From contig JAKEEG010000018.1 of NCBI GenBank assembly GCA_022616555.1, forward strand, positions 1-61,198: a stretch of 61,198 nt of DNA, written 5' to 3'. This document shows positions 51,171 to 59,974 of the stretch, piece after piece. The notes beneath the pieces are model-generated. The model was not told the DNA's origin. It did not search any database and saw only the letters and a program-made list of their open reading frames with translations. The translations under genes were made by a program, and so were the position numbers. The stretch's first letter is position 1. The number at the start of each line of letters is the position of its first letter. This DNA comes from Ignavibacteriota bacterium (GTDB lineage Bacteria; Bacteroidota; Ignavibacteria; UBA10030).

Positions 51171-52481
51171 TTAATTCACGATATCATTATACATAACGAA
51201 GGCCATAAAGACAAGGAGCAGGAAAAAACCCGCTTGTTGCAGGGCTATTTTGATTTTATTCGGTATTTCACGGTGAAAGACAGCTTCATAAATGAGAAAC
51301 ATTAAGTGACCGCCGTCTAACGCTGGAAAAGGCAGTATGTTAATAAGAGCGAGACTGATGCTGAGCAATGCCATAAAACCGAGAAAGCTTACCAAACCGA
51401 CCTCAGCAGAGCGTGTTGCAAACTGAGCAATCTTAATAGGCCCACCAACCGATTTCGAAAACGATACCTTCCCAGTGAACATATGGAAGATGTTCGTGAA
51501 GAACAACCCGCTCATTTCGACCACGTCCGCGACTCCTGCGGGGAAAGCTTCGAACAGTGTGTACTCAAGATGCTCGACCGGTCCGGTGTATGTCGCTCCT
51601 AAGCTGATACCGATGCGGCCGTCTTCGTTCGGGACGACTTTACCAGAACGCTCTTCATCATCGCGCTTCCACCGTAGCACAAATTCTGTTCCCGTGTATT
51701 TCTTAATTGTAACCGGGACTTCGTGGTAACTGACCGCTGTATCGTTCAAGGCAGTAATGATGTCGCCGGGCTGCAAGCCGAGTTGTTCGGCGGGCTTTCC
51801 GGCTTCCACCGCTGTGACGACGGCAAGCAATCCTTCTGGAAAGATGCCGAAGCGTTCTTCGGAGATGTCGGGAATATCATCTCGGGCGAGGGAGAGCGTG
51901 TGCTCAGTACCGTTCCTCTGCACGCGTACGTTCAAATCGCTACCGAGCGTGACGGCATAAATGTAAGTATCGACGTCTTCCCAGTATTGAACCGGCCTAT
52001 CGTTGATCGAAAGAATTTTATCGCCCGGGAGGAAACCTGCCTTTGCCGCCGGGCTTTCCTCCGTGACGAAGCTGATTTCAGTGATCGGCCGGACATCTTT
52101 GCCCTTCGAATAAATAATGCCCCAAAAGATAGCGACGGCAAGGAGGATGTTCATGACCACGCCGGCGGAGATAACAATCATCCGCTGCCAGATGGGTTTG
52201 GCGCGGAATTCCCACGGCTGCGGCGGTTGGTTGAGGAATTCAGTGTCGAGACTTTCGTCCACCATGCCGGTGATTTTGACATACCCCCCGATGGGAATCC
52301 AGGAGATGCAATAATCGGTTTCGCCGATTTGCTTGCCGAACGCACGCGGCGGAAACCCAATGCTGAATCTATCGACGCGCATCTTAAAGAATTTCGCGGC
52401 AAGGAAATGTCCCATCTCGTGTATGAACACGAGAACGCCGATGGTGATGACGAAGTAAAATATCTGGCTAAGTATTTCCAT
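51171..52481 (-). CDS. rseP: site-2 intramembrane metalloprotease RseP
   Basis: M50 zinc protease of the inner membrane that cuts membrane-bound regulators and leftover signal peptides. It has 436 residues. HEMGH at residues 21-25 is the zinc site in the first helix; a central region holds two PDZ domains (about 125-200 with PAAKAGFLPGDKILSIND, and 215-285 with PAEQLGLQPGDIITALND). The second active motif NILPFPALDGGH is near 390, followed by a last helix. It is downstream of dxr on the same strand, the common dxr-rseP order. The 136-nt gap holds a hairpin repeat. Confidence 0.95.
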   Translation of the reverse strand: MEILSQIFYFVITIGVLVFIHEMGHFLAAKFFKMRVDRFSIGFPPRAFGKQIGETDYCISWIPIGGYVKITGMVDESLDTEFLNQPPQPWEFRAKPIWQRMIVISAGVVMNILLAVAIFWGIIYSKGKDVRPITEISFVTEESPAAKAGFLPGDKILSINDRPVQYWEDVDTYIYAVTLGSDLNVRVQRNGTEHTLSLARDDIPDISEERFGIFPEGLLAVVTAVEAGKPAEQLGLQPGDIITALNDTAVSYHEVPVTIKKYTGTEFVLRWKRDDEERSGKVVPNEDGRIGISLGATYTGPVEHLEYTLFEAFPAGVADVVEMSGLFFTNIFHMFTGKVSFSKSVGGPIKIAQFATRSAEVGLVSFLGFMALLSISLALINILPFPALDGGHLMFLIYEAVFHREIPNKIKIALQQAGFFLLLVFMAFVMYNDIVN

Positions 52482-52516
52482 AATCGTTTTTTAAAGGTTT
52501 TGAGTTTTTTAGGAGA

Positions 52517-52582
52517 CCTCACCCTGTCCCTTTCCTAAGAGGAGAGGGGACAAATCCCTTCCCCTTTTAGGGGAAGGTGAGG
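52517..52582. repeat. palindromic repeat between dxr and rseP
   Basis: The outer arms CCTCACC (52517-52523) and GGTGAGG (52576-52582) enclose GTCCC/GGGAC and the hairpin CCTTCCCC-TTTTA-GGGGAAGG (52557-52577). The CCTCACCCTG...AGGGGAAGGTGAGG wording is that of a dispersed repeat seen in many genomes. Confidence 0.65.
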
Positions 52583-52617
52583 ATGGGGTCTGCTTTTCCA
52601 ACATCTCACATAACTCA

Positions 52618-53772
52618 TTAGAAAAAAGACCGTGCTAGCTCCCTCGCCTGCTTGTCCGCTTCGAGAATATCCCGTAACTCCGGTTTGCGAATCGACGTTA
52701 TCTTGCCAAGTACACGCTCGATCAGTTGCGGTATCTGTTGAAATGTAATCCGTTTGTCCAAAAACGCTTCGACGGCAACTTCGTTGGCGGCGTTCATCAC
52801 GGCTGGCGAGGTGCCTTCGGCTGCGAGAGCGTCATAGGCAAGTTGCAGGCAACGGAATTTTGTTTTGTCCGGCTGGTAGAACGTCATCGATTGGAGTTTG
52901 GGAAAATCCACTCGCGCGCCGTTCATTGGCGAACGCTCAGGATACGTGAGCGCGTACTGGATTGGGATTTTCATATCCGGCAATCCAAGCTGCGCTTTGA
53001 TCGAGCCGTCAACAAACTCTACCATCGAATGGATAATCGACTGCGGATGGATCACTACTTCAATCCGCTCAGCAGGCAAGCCGAACAGCCAGTGCGCCTC
53101 GATAACCTCCAGACCCTTGTTCATTAATGTAGCAGAATCGACCGTAATTTTCTTGCCCATCTTCCAATTGGGGTGGTTCAGCGCTTGCTCCACGGTAACG
53201 TTCGCCAGCTTATCGGCCGGGGTATTGAGAAACGGTCCACCGGAAGCCGTTAAAATGAGCTTCTGTATCGTTGCTTTGTCTTCGCCCGTTAGGCACTGCA
53301 ATATGGCGCTATGCTCGCTATCGATAGGGATGAGCCGGACGCCGTATTCCTTCACCAATTCGTTAATGAGCACGCCCGCCACGACAAGCGTTTCCTTGTT
53401 TGCCAGAGCTACTGTCTTGCGGTGTTTGATTGCCTCAATAGTTGGACGCAAACCTGCAAACCCCACGAGCGAGCTGAGGACGATATCTACGTCGTCCCGC
53501 CGGACAATTTCTTGCAGCCCCTTTTCGCCCGCAAGCACTTCAACTGAGCCGTTCAACGCATTGCGGAGCGCTGGGAGGTTCCGTTCGTCTAACACCACAA
53601 CGCCGCGCGGCTTAAATTCTTTGACCTGTTGAACCAACAACTCGACGTTCTTGTTTGCCGTCAAGTAGGTTACGCTAAAACGGGCAGAAAGGTTCCTGAT
53701 CACTTCCAGACTGTTTTGACCGATGGAACCGGTGGAGCCGAGAAGCGCTATATGTTTTTTAGAAGACTGCAA
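52618..53772 (-). CDS. dxr: 1-deoxy-D-xylulose 5-phosphate reductoisomerase
   Basis: Second enzyme of the MEP isoprenoid pathway: it rearranges and reduces DXP to MEP with NADPH. About 384 residues if started at TTG 53772, which gives the expected N-terminus (QSSKKHIALLGSTGSIG, NADPH loop at about residues 12-18). The open frame reaches back to 54036, but those residues are unlike the family. IPIDSEHSAI near 145, SGGPF near 180, NHPNWKMGKKITVDSATLMNKGLE near 200-223 and the C-terminal helical domain are intact. A predicted promoter ends just before the TTG, so the mRNA may be almost leaderless. Confidence 0.95.
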   Translation of the reverse strand: MQSSKKHIALLGSTGSIGQNSLEVIRNLSARFSVTYLTANKNVELLVQQVKEFKPRGVVVLDERNLPALRNALNGSVEVLAGEKGLQEIVRRDDVDIVLSSLVGFAGLRPTIEAIKHRKTVALANKETLVVAGVLINELVKEYGVRLIPIDSEHSAILQCLTGEDKATIQKLILTASGGPFLNTPADKLANVTVEQALNHPNWKMGKKITVDSATLMNKGLEVIEAHWLFGLPAERIEVVIHPQSIIHSMVEFVDGSIKAQLGLPDMKIPIQYALTYPERSPMNGARVDFPKLQSMTFYQPDKTKFRCLQLAYDALAAEGTSPAVMNAANEVAVEAFLDKRITFQQIPQLIERVLGKITSIRKPELRDILEADKQARELARSFF

Positions 53773-53779
53773 GAGTATT

Positions 53780-53808
53780 AAGGTACCCAAAAGAGTGCGG
53801 CAAGTCAA
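53780..53808 (-). promoter_or_regulatory. predicted dxr promoter
   Basis: On the minus strand TTGACT (53808-53803), spacer 17, TACCTT (53785-53780). The expected start of transcription would fall at about 53773, next to the TTG codon at 53772. Confidence 0.4.
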
Positions 53809-53882
53809 GAAAAGCGGCGTAAATGTTCCACACTGCGAACCTTTCATTGCACAGCCCTGTTTAAAATGATATATTGAGACGT

Positions 53883-55745
53883 ATGATGAAAAGAATACTC
53901 GCACTACTGACGATTTATACATCGCTGTTACTACCCGTAGTCGCCCAACAGCAGCAAGACATGCTGCGGTACCGCCTCGCGCAGAATCACGAGCAGCAGG
54001 GCGAGTGGGAGAGCGCTCTGCCGATTTATGAATCACTCTACCGGGCGGACCCGCGCAACTACTTGTACTTCGACGGCTTGCGCCGCACGTACGCCCAGCT
54101 CAAAGAGTACGACAAGGCTATTAACCTTGTTCGTGAACGGATGACAATCCAACAAAACGATGTTGCCCTGCAAGCCATGCTCGGCACGTTGTATTACCAG
54201 GCGGGCAAAGAGGCAGCCGCCGATTCCGTGTGGAATACTGTTATCCGTTCGCAGGCAAAAGACTCGCGCATCTATCGCCTGGTTGCTTCACAGATGATCG
54301 AGAACCGGTTGTACGACCGGGCGATTCAGCTCTACCTGCGCGCACGGGCGGAAACGGGCAACAAAACCGAATTTGCCGAAGAGCTTTCGTGGCTCTACGT
54401 ATCGTTTCAACAGTATGAGAATGCCACGCGTGAGCTAGCCAACCTTGTGCGGGGCAACCCGGCGCGGCTCGGCTCCGTGCAGGTGCGGCTTGCAGCTTTT
54501 ACGGCGCGTGATGAAGGCGCAACGCGCGCTCTTGTTGAGTTGAAAAAGGAAGTCGCAGCAGAGCCCGAAGATGTCTCGCTCCGAACGCTTCTCGCATGGC
54601 TGCACATGGAACATAAGGACTACAACTCAGCGCTCGTGGAGTACCGCAAGATTGACGAGCTGAAATCTGCAAACGGCCAGGAGCTTTTTAACTTTGCCCA
54701 GCGCGCGCTAAGCGATAAAGCATACCACGCGGCCGCGAGCGCGTTTCGTGAAGTAATCGATGCGCATCCCGCCCGACAGTGGCTTCCTGTCGCTCGGTAC
54801 GGTTACGCGCGCGCGATTGAAGAGCAGAGCGCGAACGACGCCGCGCTTGCGTCGTCGGTAGATAAAGAAGCACAGGAGGAGGAGAAGCCGGCTTCAGAAA
54901 CTCAACCCAGTTATCAAGCCGCGTTGACGCTTTACGAGGCGATCATCAATGATTATAAACGTACGGAGTTTGCCGCGCAAGCATATATGCGCGTCGGTAC
55001 GATACGTCGAAATCATTTGTTCGATTTGGACGGAGCGATTGAGGCATTCAACCGCGCCCGCACGGCTTCCACGTCGCCGGATATTGTGACGGAATCGATC
55101 ATGGCAATCGGTGAGGCATTGACGGCAAAGAATGACCTTGCTTCAGCGAGGGAAGAATATGCTCGCGTCACAAGCCAAGCGAGAACTGAGATTCGCGACC
55201 GCGCTCAGTTCCGGCTCGCCGAGTTGGATTACTTCAGCGCGCAGTTCGACTCCGCGCTGGTAAAGATTCAATCCCTCACCACCAACGTCACCGCAGACTT
55301 AGCAAACGACGCGCTTCAACTCCAGTATTTTATTCAAGAAAACAAAACGACAGCCGCGGACGCTCTGGCGGCTTTTGCCAAAGCCGATTTGCTTGTCCGC
55401 CAGAATAAACATTCTGAAGCCGTCCAGCGATTTAACGAAGTGATCAACCGAAATCCTCTCGCCCTGCTTGTGGACGACGCCGTGATGCGTCTGGGAGACC
55501 TCTATCTGAAACTGAAACAGCCGAACGAAGCGCTCGGCTCGTTTGGCAAGGTTTCCCGGGAAATGACCTCAAGCATTTACAAAGATTATGCGCAGTTTCG
55601 TATCGGAGAAGTGTATGAGCTTACTCTCCACGATAAGCAGAAAGCCATCGAGGAATACGAAATGTTGCTCGCAAAGCATCCCAATTCCTTATACGCCGAG
55701 GAAGCGCGGAAGCGAATACGCGTGCTGAGAGGGGACAATTTATGA
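53883..55745 (+). CDS. secreted TPR-repeat protein
   Basis: It has 620 residues. ATG 53883 is preferred to the in-frame TTG at 53874. The signal peptide ends near LLPVVAQQQQ (about residue 21). The rest is a row of tetratricopeptide repeats, for example near residue 30 (QGEWESALPIYESLYRADPRN), 70 (KEYDKAINLVRERM), 490-560 (KHSEAVQRFNEVINRNP, KQPNEALGSFGKVS) and the end (DKQKAIEEYEMLLAKHPNSLYAEEA). A low-complexity acidic patch EAQEEEKPASE is near 335. It is a scaffold for protein contacts in the periplasm. It overlaps the next gene by 4 nt, so the two are coupled. Confidence 0.88.
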   Translation: MMKRILALLTIYTSLLLPVVAQQQQDMLRYRLAQNHEQQGEWESALPIYESLYRADPRNYLYFDGLRRTYAQLKEYDKAINLVRERMTIQQNDVALQAMLGTLYYQAGKEAAADSVWNTVIRSQAKDSRIYRLVASQMIENRLYDRAIQLYLRARAETGNKTEFAEELSWLYVSFQQYENATRELANLVRGNPARLGSVQVRLAAFTARDEGATRALVELKKEVAAEPEDVSLRTLLAWLHMEHKDYNSALVEYRKIDELKSANGQELFNFAQRALSDKAYHAAASAFREVIDAHPARQWLPVARYGYARAIEEQSANDAALASSVDKEAQEEEKPASETQPSYQAALTLYEAIINDYKRTEFAAQAYMRVGTIRRNHLFDLDGAIEAFNRARTASTSPDIVTESIMAIGEALTAKNDLASAREEYARVTSQARTEIRDRAQFRLAELDYFSAQFDSALVKIQSLTTNVTADLANDALQLQYFIQENKTTAADALAAFAKADLLVRQNKHSEAVQRFNEVINRNPLALLVDDAVMRLGDLYLKLKQPNEALGSFGKVSREMTSSIYKDYAQFRIGEVYELTLHDKQKAIEEYEMLLAKHPNSLYAEEARKRIRVLRGDNL

Positions 55746-57055
55746 AAAGCGCAGTAGCAAGTAGCAAGTATCAAGTAGTAAGTAGAAAAGCATTGGTGGT
55801 AGTGTCTTGTTACTTATTACTTACTACTTCCATACTATTTTCCCAGACGAAACTGCTCATTCCGATGGACTTTAAGCAAACCGACCATCTGAAGGCGTAC
55901 GGCATCACATTCTGGCTGCTGGAAAAGAACGGGGAAGCGGACTGGCTGCTCAACTATCGAGGCGGCTCGTTCATGTTCGACTATAGCGAAGTGCTTGCCC
56001 GCGAATGCCGCGTGCGCGGGGTAACCTTCGAACAATTAAACAACGCGCAGGCATCATCGGTCTATGCCGATATTCAGCGCGACGATAATAATATGGACGT
56101 CGTGCGTCTGGAAAAAGCGCCGAAGATCGCTGTGTACGTGCCGCCGAATTTCAAGCCATGGGACGACGCCGTAACGCTCGCACTCGAGTACGCCGAAATT
56201 CCCTATACAAAAGTGTGGGACGAAGAAGTGCTCACCGGCAAGCTTGCTGAGTATGACTGGCTGCATCTCCATCACGAGGACTTCACCGGACAGTACGGAA
56301 AATTCTACGCCAACTATCGCTACGCCCCGTGGTACGTCGAGCAGCAGCTTTTGTACGAGAAAGAAGCGAAGCGGCTGGGATTCAAAAAAGTTTCCGATGA
56401 AAAGAAAGCCGTCTCCCGCGCGATCAAAGAGTATATCGGGAGCGGGGGATTTATGTTCGCCATGTGCTCGGCGACCGACAGCTACGACATTGCTCTCGCC
56501 GCGGAGGATGTGGACATTTGCGACGTCATGTTTGACGGGGACCCACCCGACCCCAACGCGCAGCAAAAGCTGGATTTCACCAAATCGCTCGCGTTTGAGA
56601 ACTTTTCGCTGGATAAGAATCCGATGCGGTACGAGTACTCGGACATCGACTTTCCAGCGAGCGACCCGCCGCCGCTCCGCGACCCAAACACCGATTACTT
56701 TACACTGTTCGAGTTTTCCGCCAAGTACGACCCCGTGCCGACGATGCTCACACAAAATCACGTCGGCATTGTGCGCGGGTTCATGGGGCAGACGACCGCG
56801 TTTCGCAAGAGCTTAATCAAGTCGCCGATCGTGTTACTCGCGCAAAAAGAAGGCACGGAGGAAGTCAAGTACCTGCACGGCAATTTCGGGCGCGGCACGT
56901 TCACCTGGTACGGCGGCCACGACCCCGAGGACTACACGCATAATGTCGGCGAGCCACCCACGGATTTAGCGCTCTACAAAAATTCTCCCGGCTACCGGCT
57001 GATACTCAACAACGTGCTTTTCCCCGCGGCAAAGAAGAAACAGCAGAAGACTTGA
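55742..57055 (+). CDS. conserved secreted protein of unknown function (asparagine synthetase B-like annotation in relatives)
   Basis: It has 437 residues, starting by 4-nt overlap with the TPR gene. The signal peptide spans about residues 1-35 and ends FSQTK. The mature part LLIPMDFKQTDHLKAYGITFWLLEKNGEADWLLNYRGGSF and the FTWYGGHDPEDYTHNVG region (near 400) are, as far as I remember, conserved in Bacteroidota/Chlorobi proteins often labelled asparagine synthetase B; I see no glutaminase or AMP-ligase motif. HLHHEDFTGQYGKFY near 180 could be a metal-binding patch. Unusually, the signal peptide codons contain a palindromic intergenic-type repeat (55773-55829). Confidence 0.82.
   Translation: MKSAVASSKYQVVSRKALVVVSCYLLLTTSILFSQTKLLIPMDFKQTDHLKAYGITFWLLEKNGEADWLLNYRGGSFMFDYSEVLARECRVRGVTFEQLNNAQASSVYADIQRDDNNMDVVRLEKAPKIAVYVPPNFKPWDDAVTLALEYAEIPYTKVWDEEVLTGKLAEYDWLHLHHEDFTGQYGKFYANYRYAPWYVEQQLLYEKEAKRLGFKKVSDEKKAVSRAIKEYIGSGGFMFAMCSATDSYDIALAAEDVDICDVMFDGDPPDPNAQQKLDFTKSLAFENFSLDKNPMRYEYSDIDFPASDPPPLRDPNTDYFTLFEFSAKYDPVPTMLTQNHVGIVRGFMGQTTAFRKSLIKSPIVLLAQKEGTEEVKYLHGNFGRGTFTWYGGHDPEDYTHNVGEPPTDLALYKNSPGYRLILNNVLFPAAKKKQQKT
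55773..55829. repeat. palindromic repeat inside a signal-peptide coding region
   Basis: AAGTAGTAAGTA (55773-55784) and TACTTACTACTT (55818-55829) are perfect 12-bp inverted arms with a 33-nt loop. They continue a run of AGTAGCAAGTAGCAAGTATC wording that starts at 55754. Such text is usual for intergenic repeats, yet here it is in frame and encodes residues of the signal peptide (SSKYQVVSRK and CYLLLTTSIL). Confidence 0.75.
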
Positions 57056-57084
57056 AAAGCAGAATGTAGAAGTAAGAAGGAGTA

Positions 57085-58578
57085 TTAGAACACCCGCTTT
57101 CCCACCTCGCACTCTGCGCAACGTTCCTCCGTGCAATAAAATTTGTAGAGCTGAATCACACCCTGCTGTGCGCCGGCGGAATCCAGCTTCACTTTGCCCT
57201 TCAACAATTGTTTTGACATGAGTCGCGTCACGGAATTCTCGCTGAGCGGCGCCATCGCGTTAAGAAACGACACCGCTCCCTCACGCACATCCTTATCGAT
57301 AAAGATACGCGCATAGAGCAAAGCAATGGGCAGAATGGTATTGACGATCATATCGTCAATACGTGACGCGCCGAGCGGTTTAATGGGCTTAGCAGAAGGC
57401 TCGTCGAAATTATAGTGACGTGACCAGAACGGATGCGCGTCGATATGCAAAAGCTTGTGCAATGCAATTTGCTTTTCGTTAGCCGACACTATCGATTTGA
57501 TAGTCTGAATGATTTTCCAGAATACATCGTCCTTCAGAAATTTCTGTATGAGCGCTGGCACTGCTGAAAGACGCACCGTGGGAAAATTTGCCGGCCGCGT
57601 GGGGAAGAACTGCCAATCGGCAGGATGCAACACTTCGCTCCGGTAACGGTCGCGGATGCCATGCCACGCATCGATAAGTCCGCGAGCATACGCTTTGGAA
57701 TGGTTGTCTTTAAGAGCGCTTATCTTTGGCAATAATCCTGCGGCGCCAAACAGCACCGCTTCGAGCGTAGGAGCATCGGCGTCCGCGCTGCGGACCCAAG
57801 CGAGCGAGACATTCTGAGCCAGTCGTACGAATGGCTCTTGATTCTTGCTATAGCCCAAGCCTTCCATGATGCCTTCGTACAGAATTTGCTCCCACAGCTC
57901 GCGCTTGCTGAAATCCTGCTGTGTCAGCTCCGGCATGGGCGGCGGAATTTCATCCGGGAAGCCCTCTTCGCGCAGTCCGTACTTGCGGAATTCCTCGCGC
58001 ACTTCCATGCGCCCTGTGTGGGCGAGTTGTTTCAGCCGCTCGTCGAATCGCCGCAGCTTCAGCTCCAGCCGTTCAACGGATAAATGGTTGAGCCACTTGC
58101 GAAGCAGCTCGGCTGGGATGCCGCCGTTCACGCGCGAGCATTTGATTGCTTCGCTGCGGCGCACGCGCTCGTCGAGAATAGTTTTCTGCCAGATGGAGCG
58201 GATGGATTCCGACAGAAATGGCTCAAGCACGAGCACTGGAACGCTGCGCCCGCTGTGTACAATAGTGGGAGATTTCTCCGTGTCGCCTTCCAACACGACG
58301 TGCAGAATAACTTTATTGTAGCGCGGGTCCTGCTCGTGGTGATGCTGAAGCCACTCGAACGCCGTGCGGTGGATTTCTACGTCGCCCGCGTATGTCGTTT
58401 TGCCGATTTTAATTTTCGCGTTGTGGAAATCCGGTCCGCCGTCGAGGTTTATGGCACCGACGCTCAGGACTTCGACGGGTTTTCCGTCCGCAGTGCGCAA
58501 TTCGGATTGCTTCAGGTACTGCTGCGACCAGATGTGTCGGAGGAATCGTTCGTGGATATTGCCGGTGTGGTGAGGCAT
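57085..58578 (-). CDS. DUF2851 family protein
   Basis: It has 497 residues, no signal peptide. ERFLRHIWSQQYLKQSELRTADGKPVEVLSVGAINLDGGPDFHNAKIKIG at the N-terminus, GDVEIHRTAFEWLQHHHEQDPRYNKVILHVV near 66-95, and the C-terminal YCTEERCAECEVGKRVF with three Cys are the marks of DUF2851, found mainly in Bacteroidota and relatives. The N-terminal part looks like a restriction-endonuclease-type fold in its charged strands (inference). Function unknown. It is convergent with the preceding gene (29 nt). Confidence 0.9.
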   Translation of the reverse strand: MPHHTGNIHERFLRHIWSQQYLKQSELRTADGKPVEVLSVGAINLDGGPDFHNAKIKIGKTTYAGDVEIHRTAFEWLQHHHEQDPRYNKVILHVVLEGDTEKSPTIVHSGRSVPVLVLEPFLSESIRSIWQKTILDERVRRSEAIKCSRVNGGIPAELLRKWLNHLSVERLELKLRRFDERLKQLAHTGRMEVREEFRKYGLREEGFPDEIPPPMPELTQQDFSKRELWEQILYEGIMEGLGYSKNQEPFVRLAQNVSLAWVRSADADAPTLEAVLFGAAGLLPKISALKDNHSKAYARGLIDAWHGIRDRYRSEVLHPADWQFFPTRPANFPTVRLSAVPALIQKFLKDDVFWKIIQTIKSIVSANEKQIALHKLLHIDAHPFWSRHYNFDEPSAKPIKPLGASRIDDMIVNTILPIALLYARIFIDKDVREGAVSFLNAMAPLSENSVTRLMSKQLLKGKVKLDSAGAQQGVIQLYKFYCTEERCAECEVGKRVF

Positions 58579-58686
58579 GGTTTAAGGTTGTAGGTGCTAG
58601 GTTGTCCCGCTTCCCAGGATTCCGCCGCAAGCGGGATTCAAAAAGGCGGAACAAGAAGCACATAGGTTGTAACTGTAATCCGCTGT

Positions 58687-59493
58687 TTATCTATGTCGAT
58701 TAATTTCCTCTCGTAGTTTCATCGCTTCCTGTCTCGCAGCTTGAGCAAAATCTTTTCCCCGCGACGCGTAGATGATGCTACGGCTCGCGTTAATGACGGC
58801 TAAGTAGCCTTTTTTAGCGCAGCCATATTGGACAGCAGACTTAAGATCGCCGCCTTGTTTGCCGATGCCGGGGATGAGAATCGGCATATCGGGAGCAAGT
58901 GTTCTGACGCGCTGCAGCTCGCGCGGATGCGTCGCGCCTACCACCAGACCGATATTTTTCTTCGTATTCCATTTCACGGCTGTTTGCACAACGCGCTCGT
59001 AGAGAGGTCTGCTGCCTACGTTTAAGCGTTGGAAATCCTTCGAGCCGGGGTTGGACGTAAGCGCGAGCAGGAAGACTCCTTTGCTCTTGTCACGCAGGAA
59101 CGGCTCAACGGAATCGTACCCCATGTAGGGGTTTACGGTGACGGCGTCGAATCCCAACTCGCTGAATAATGCCTGTGCGTAGCGTTCCGCTGTGTTGCCG
59201 ATATCGCCGCGCTTGCCGTCGCCGACTGTAATAACGCCGCGGGGGATATGCTCTAGCGTTTTCTCCATCACGCGCCAACCTTTTTCGCCGAGCGATTCAT
59301 AGAACGCGAGGTTAAGCTTGTACGCGCAGGCGAGGTCGTGCGTTGCGTCGATAATTCGGCGATTGAAACTCAGCACAGCATCCGCCGAGCGACCGAGATG
59401 TCGCGGCAGGAGTTTTGCGTCGGTGTCGAGTCCGATGCAGAGCAGGGAGTTTGATTTTTGCTGTACGGTTCGTATGCGTTGTTGGAAGGTCAT
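58687..59493 (-). CDS. pyrF: orotidine 5'-phosphate decarboxylase
   Basis: It decarboxylates OMP to UMP, the last step of pyrimidine synthesis. It has 268 residues, the longer type 2 form. LLCIGLDTDAKLLP opens the barrel; CAYKLNLAFYES near 57 holds the first Lys, and GDGKRGDIGNTAERYA near 92-107 carries the catalytic D-x-K-x-x-D cluster. VTVNPYMGYDSVEPF and ATHPRELQRVR follow, and PGIGKQGGD is the phosphate site. AAGGTC lies before ATG 59493. dcd, another pyrimidine gene, is 480 nt further upstream. Confidence 0.95.
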   Translation of the reverse strand: MTFQQRIRTVQQKSNSLLCIGLDTDAKLLPRHLGRSADAVLSFNRRIIDATHDLACAYKLNLAFYESLGEKGWRVMEKTLEHIPRGVITVGDGKRGDIGNTAERYAQALFSELGFDAVTVNPYMGYDSVEPFLRDKSKGVFLLALTSNPGSKDFQRLNVGSRPLYERVVQTAVKWNTKKNIGLVVGATHPRELQRVRTLAPDMPILIPGIGKQGGDLKSAVQYGCAKKGYLAVINASRSIIYASRGKDFAQAARQEAMKLREEINRHR

Positions 59494-59512
59494 GTAAGCA
59501 GGAATTTTGTAT

Positions 59513-59923
59513 TTAATGCGCCCCAGGAAACAACGGTACTGATAGACCGATTATGAGAAAAATACAGAGTGCGACAATACTTACAGTTCCTAACGCTTGT
59601 AGTATATACATCCATGTCGTTGCCTTCTCCACCTCAATTTTTTCAACGTTGCTAAGCATCAACGGCGAATTATAAGGCTGGACAGGGAATTTGAATTCAT
59701 TGAGAATTTGTCCATGTCCAAAGAGAACAAATGCGGTATCGACCTTTATTATTTCATACTGTCGCTTTTCGTAGTGAATCGTTTTCCCGCTTCGTGTGTA
59801 GATCGTGATTGTATTGTCGTTCGTTGTAGATATTTCCTCCGGTTTCACAAGTTCATACCGAAAGCAGCCCGTGAACACAAACACTAAGCACAATAAAAAT
59901 GTAGAATACCAATCGGTTTTCAT
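59513..59923 (-). CDS. small lipoprotein with one membrane helix
   Basis: It has 136 residues, starting at ATG 59923 with AGGAG 6 nt upstream. The N-terminal FLLCLVFVFTGC is a lipoprotein signal with lipobox FTGC (Cys 20). The middle YTRSGKTIHYEKRQYEIIKVDTAFVLFGHGQ looks like a small beta domain, and residues about 105-130 form a hydrophobic helix (LGTVSIVALCIFLIIGLSV). No family recognised. It is between dcd and pyrF on the same strand, 19 nt before pyrF, so it shares their mRNA but shows no link to pyrimidine synthesis. Confidence 0.75.
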   Translation of the reverse strand: MKTDWYSTFLLCLVFVFTGCFRYELVKPEEISTTNDNTITIYTRSGKTIHYEKRQYEIIKVDTAFVLFGHGQILNEFKFPVQPYNSPLMLSNVEKIEVEKATTWMYILQALGTVSIVALCIFLIIGLSVPLFPGAH

Positions 59924-59974
59924 CTTAGCTCCTGCGCCTATCCCTCTGCAATCTGCTTTCTGTAATCAGCAATC

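Noticed and set aside
52618-54036. Long form of Dxr starting at 54036
   Set aside because: The extra 88 residues are unlike any Dxr, cross the predicted promoter and lie antisense to the start of the divergent TPR gene.
58694-58699. TGTCGA near pyrF
   Set aside because: It lies inside the 3' end of pyrF and lacks the CGAC partner at the right distance.
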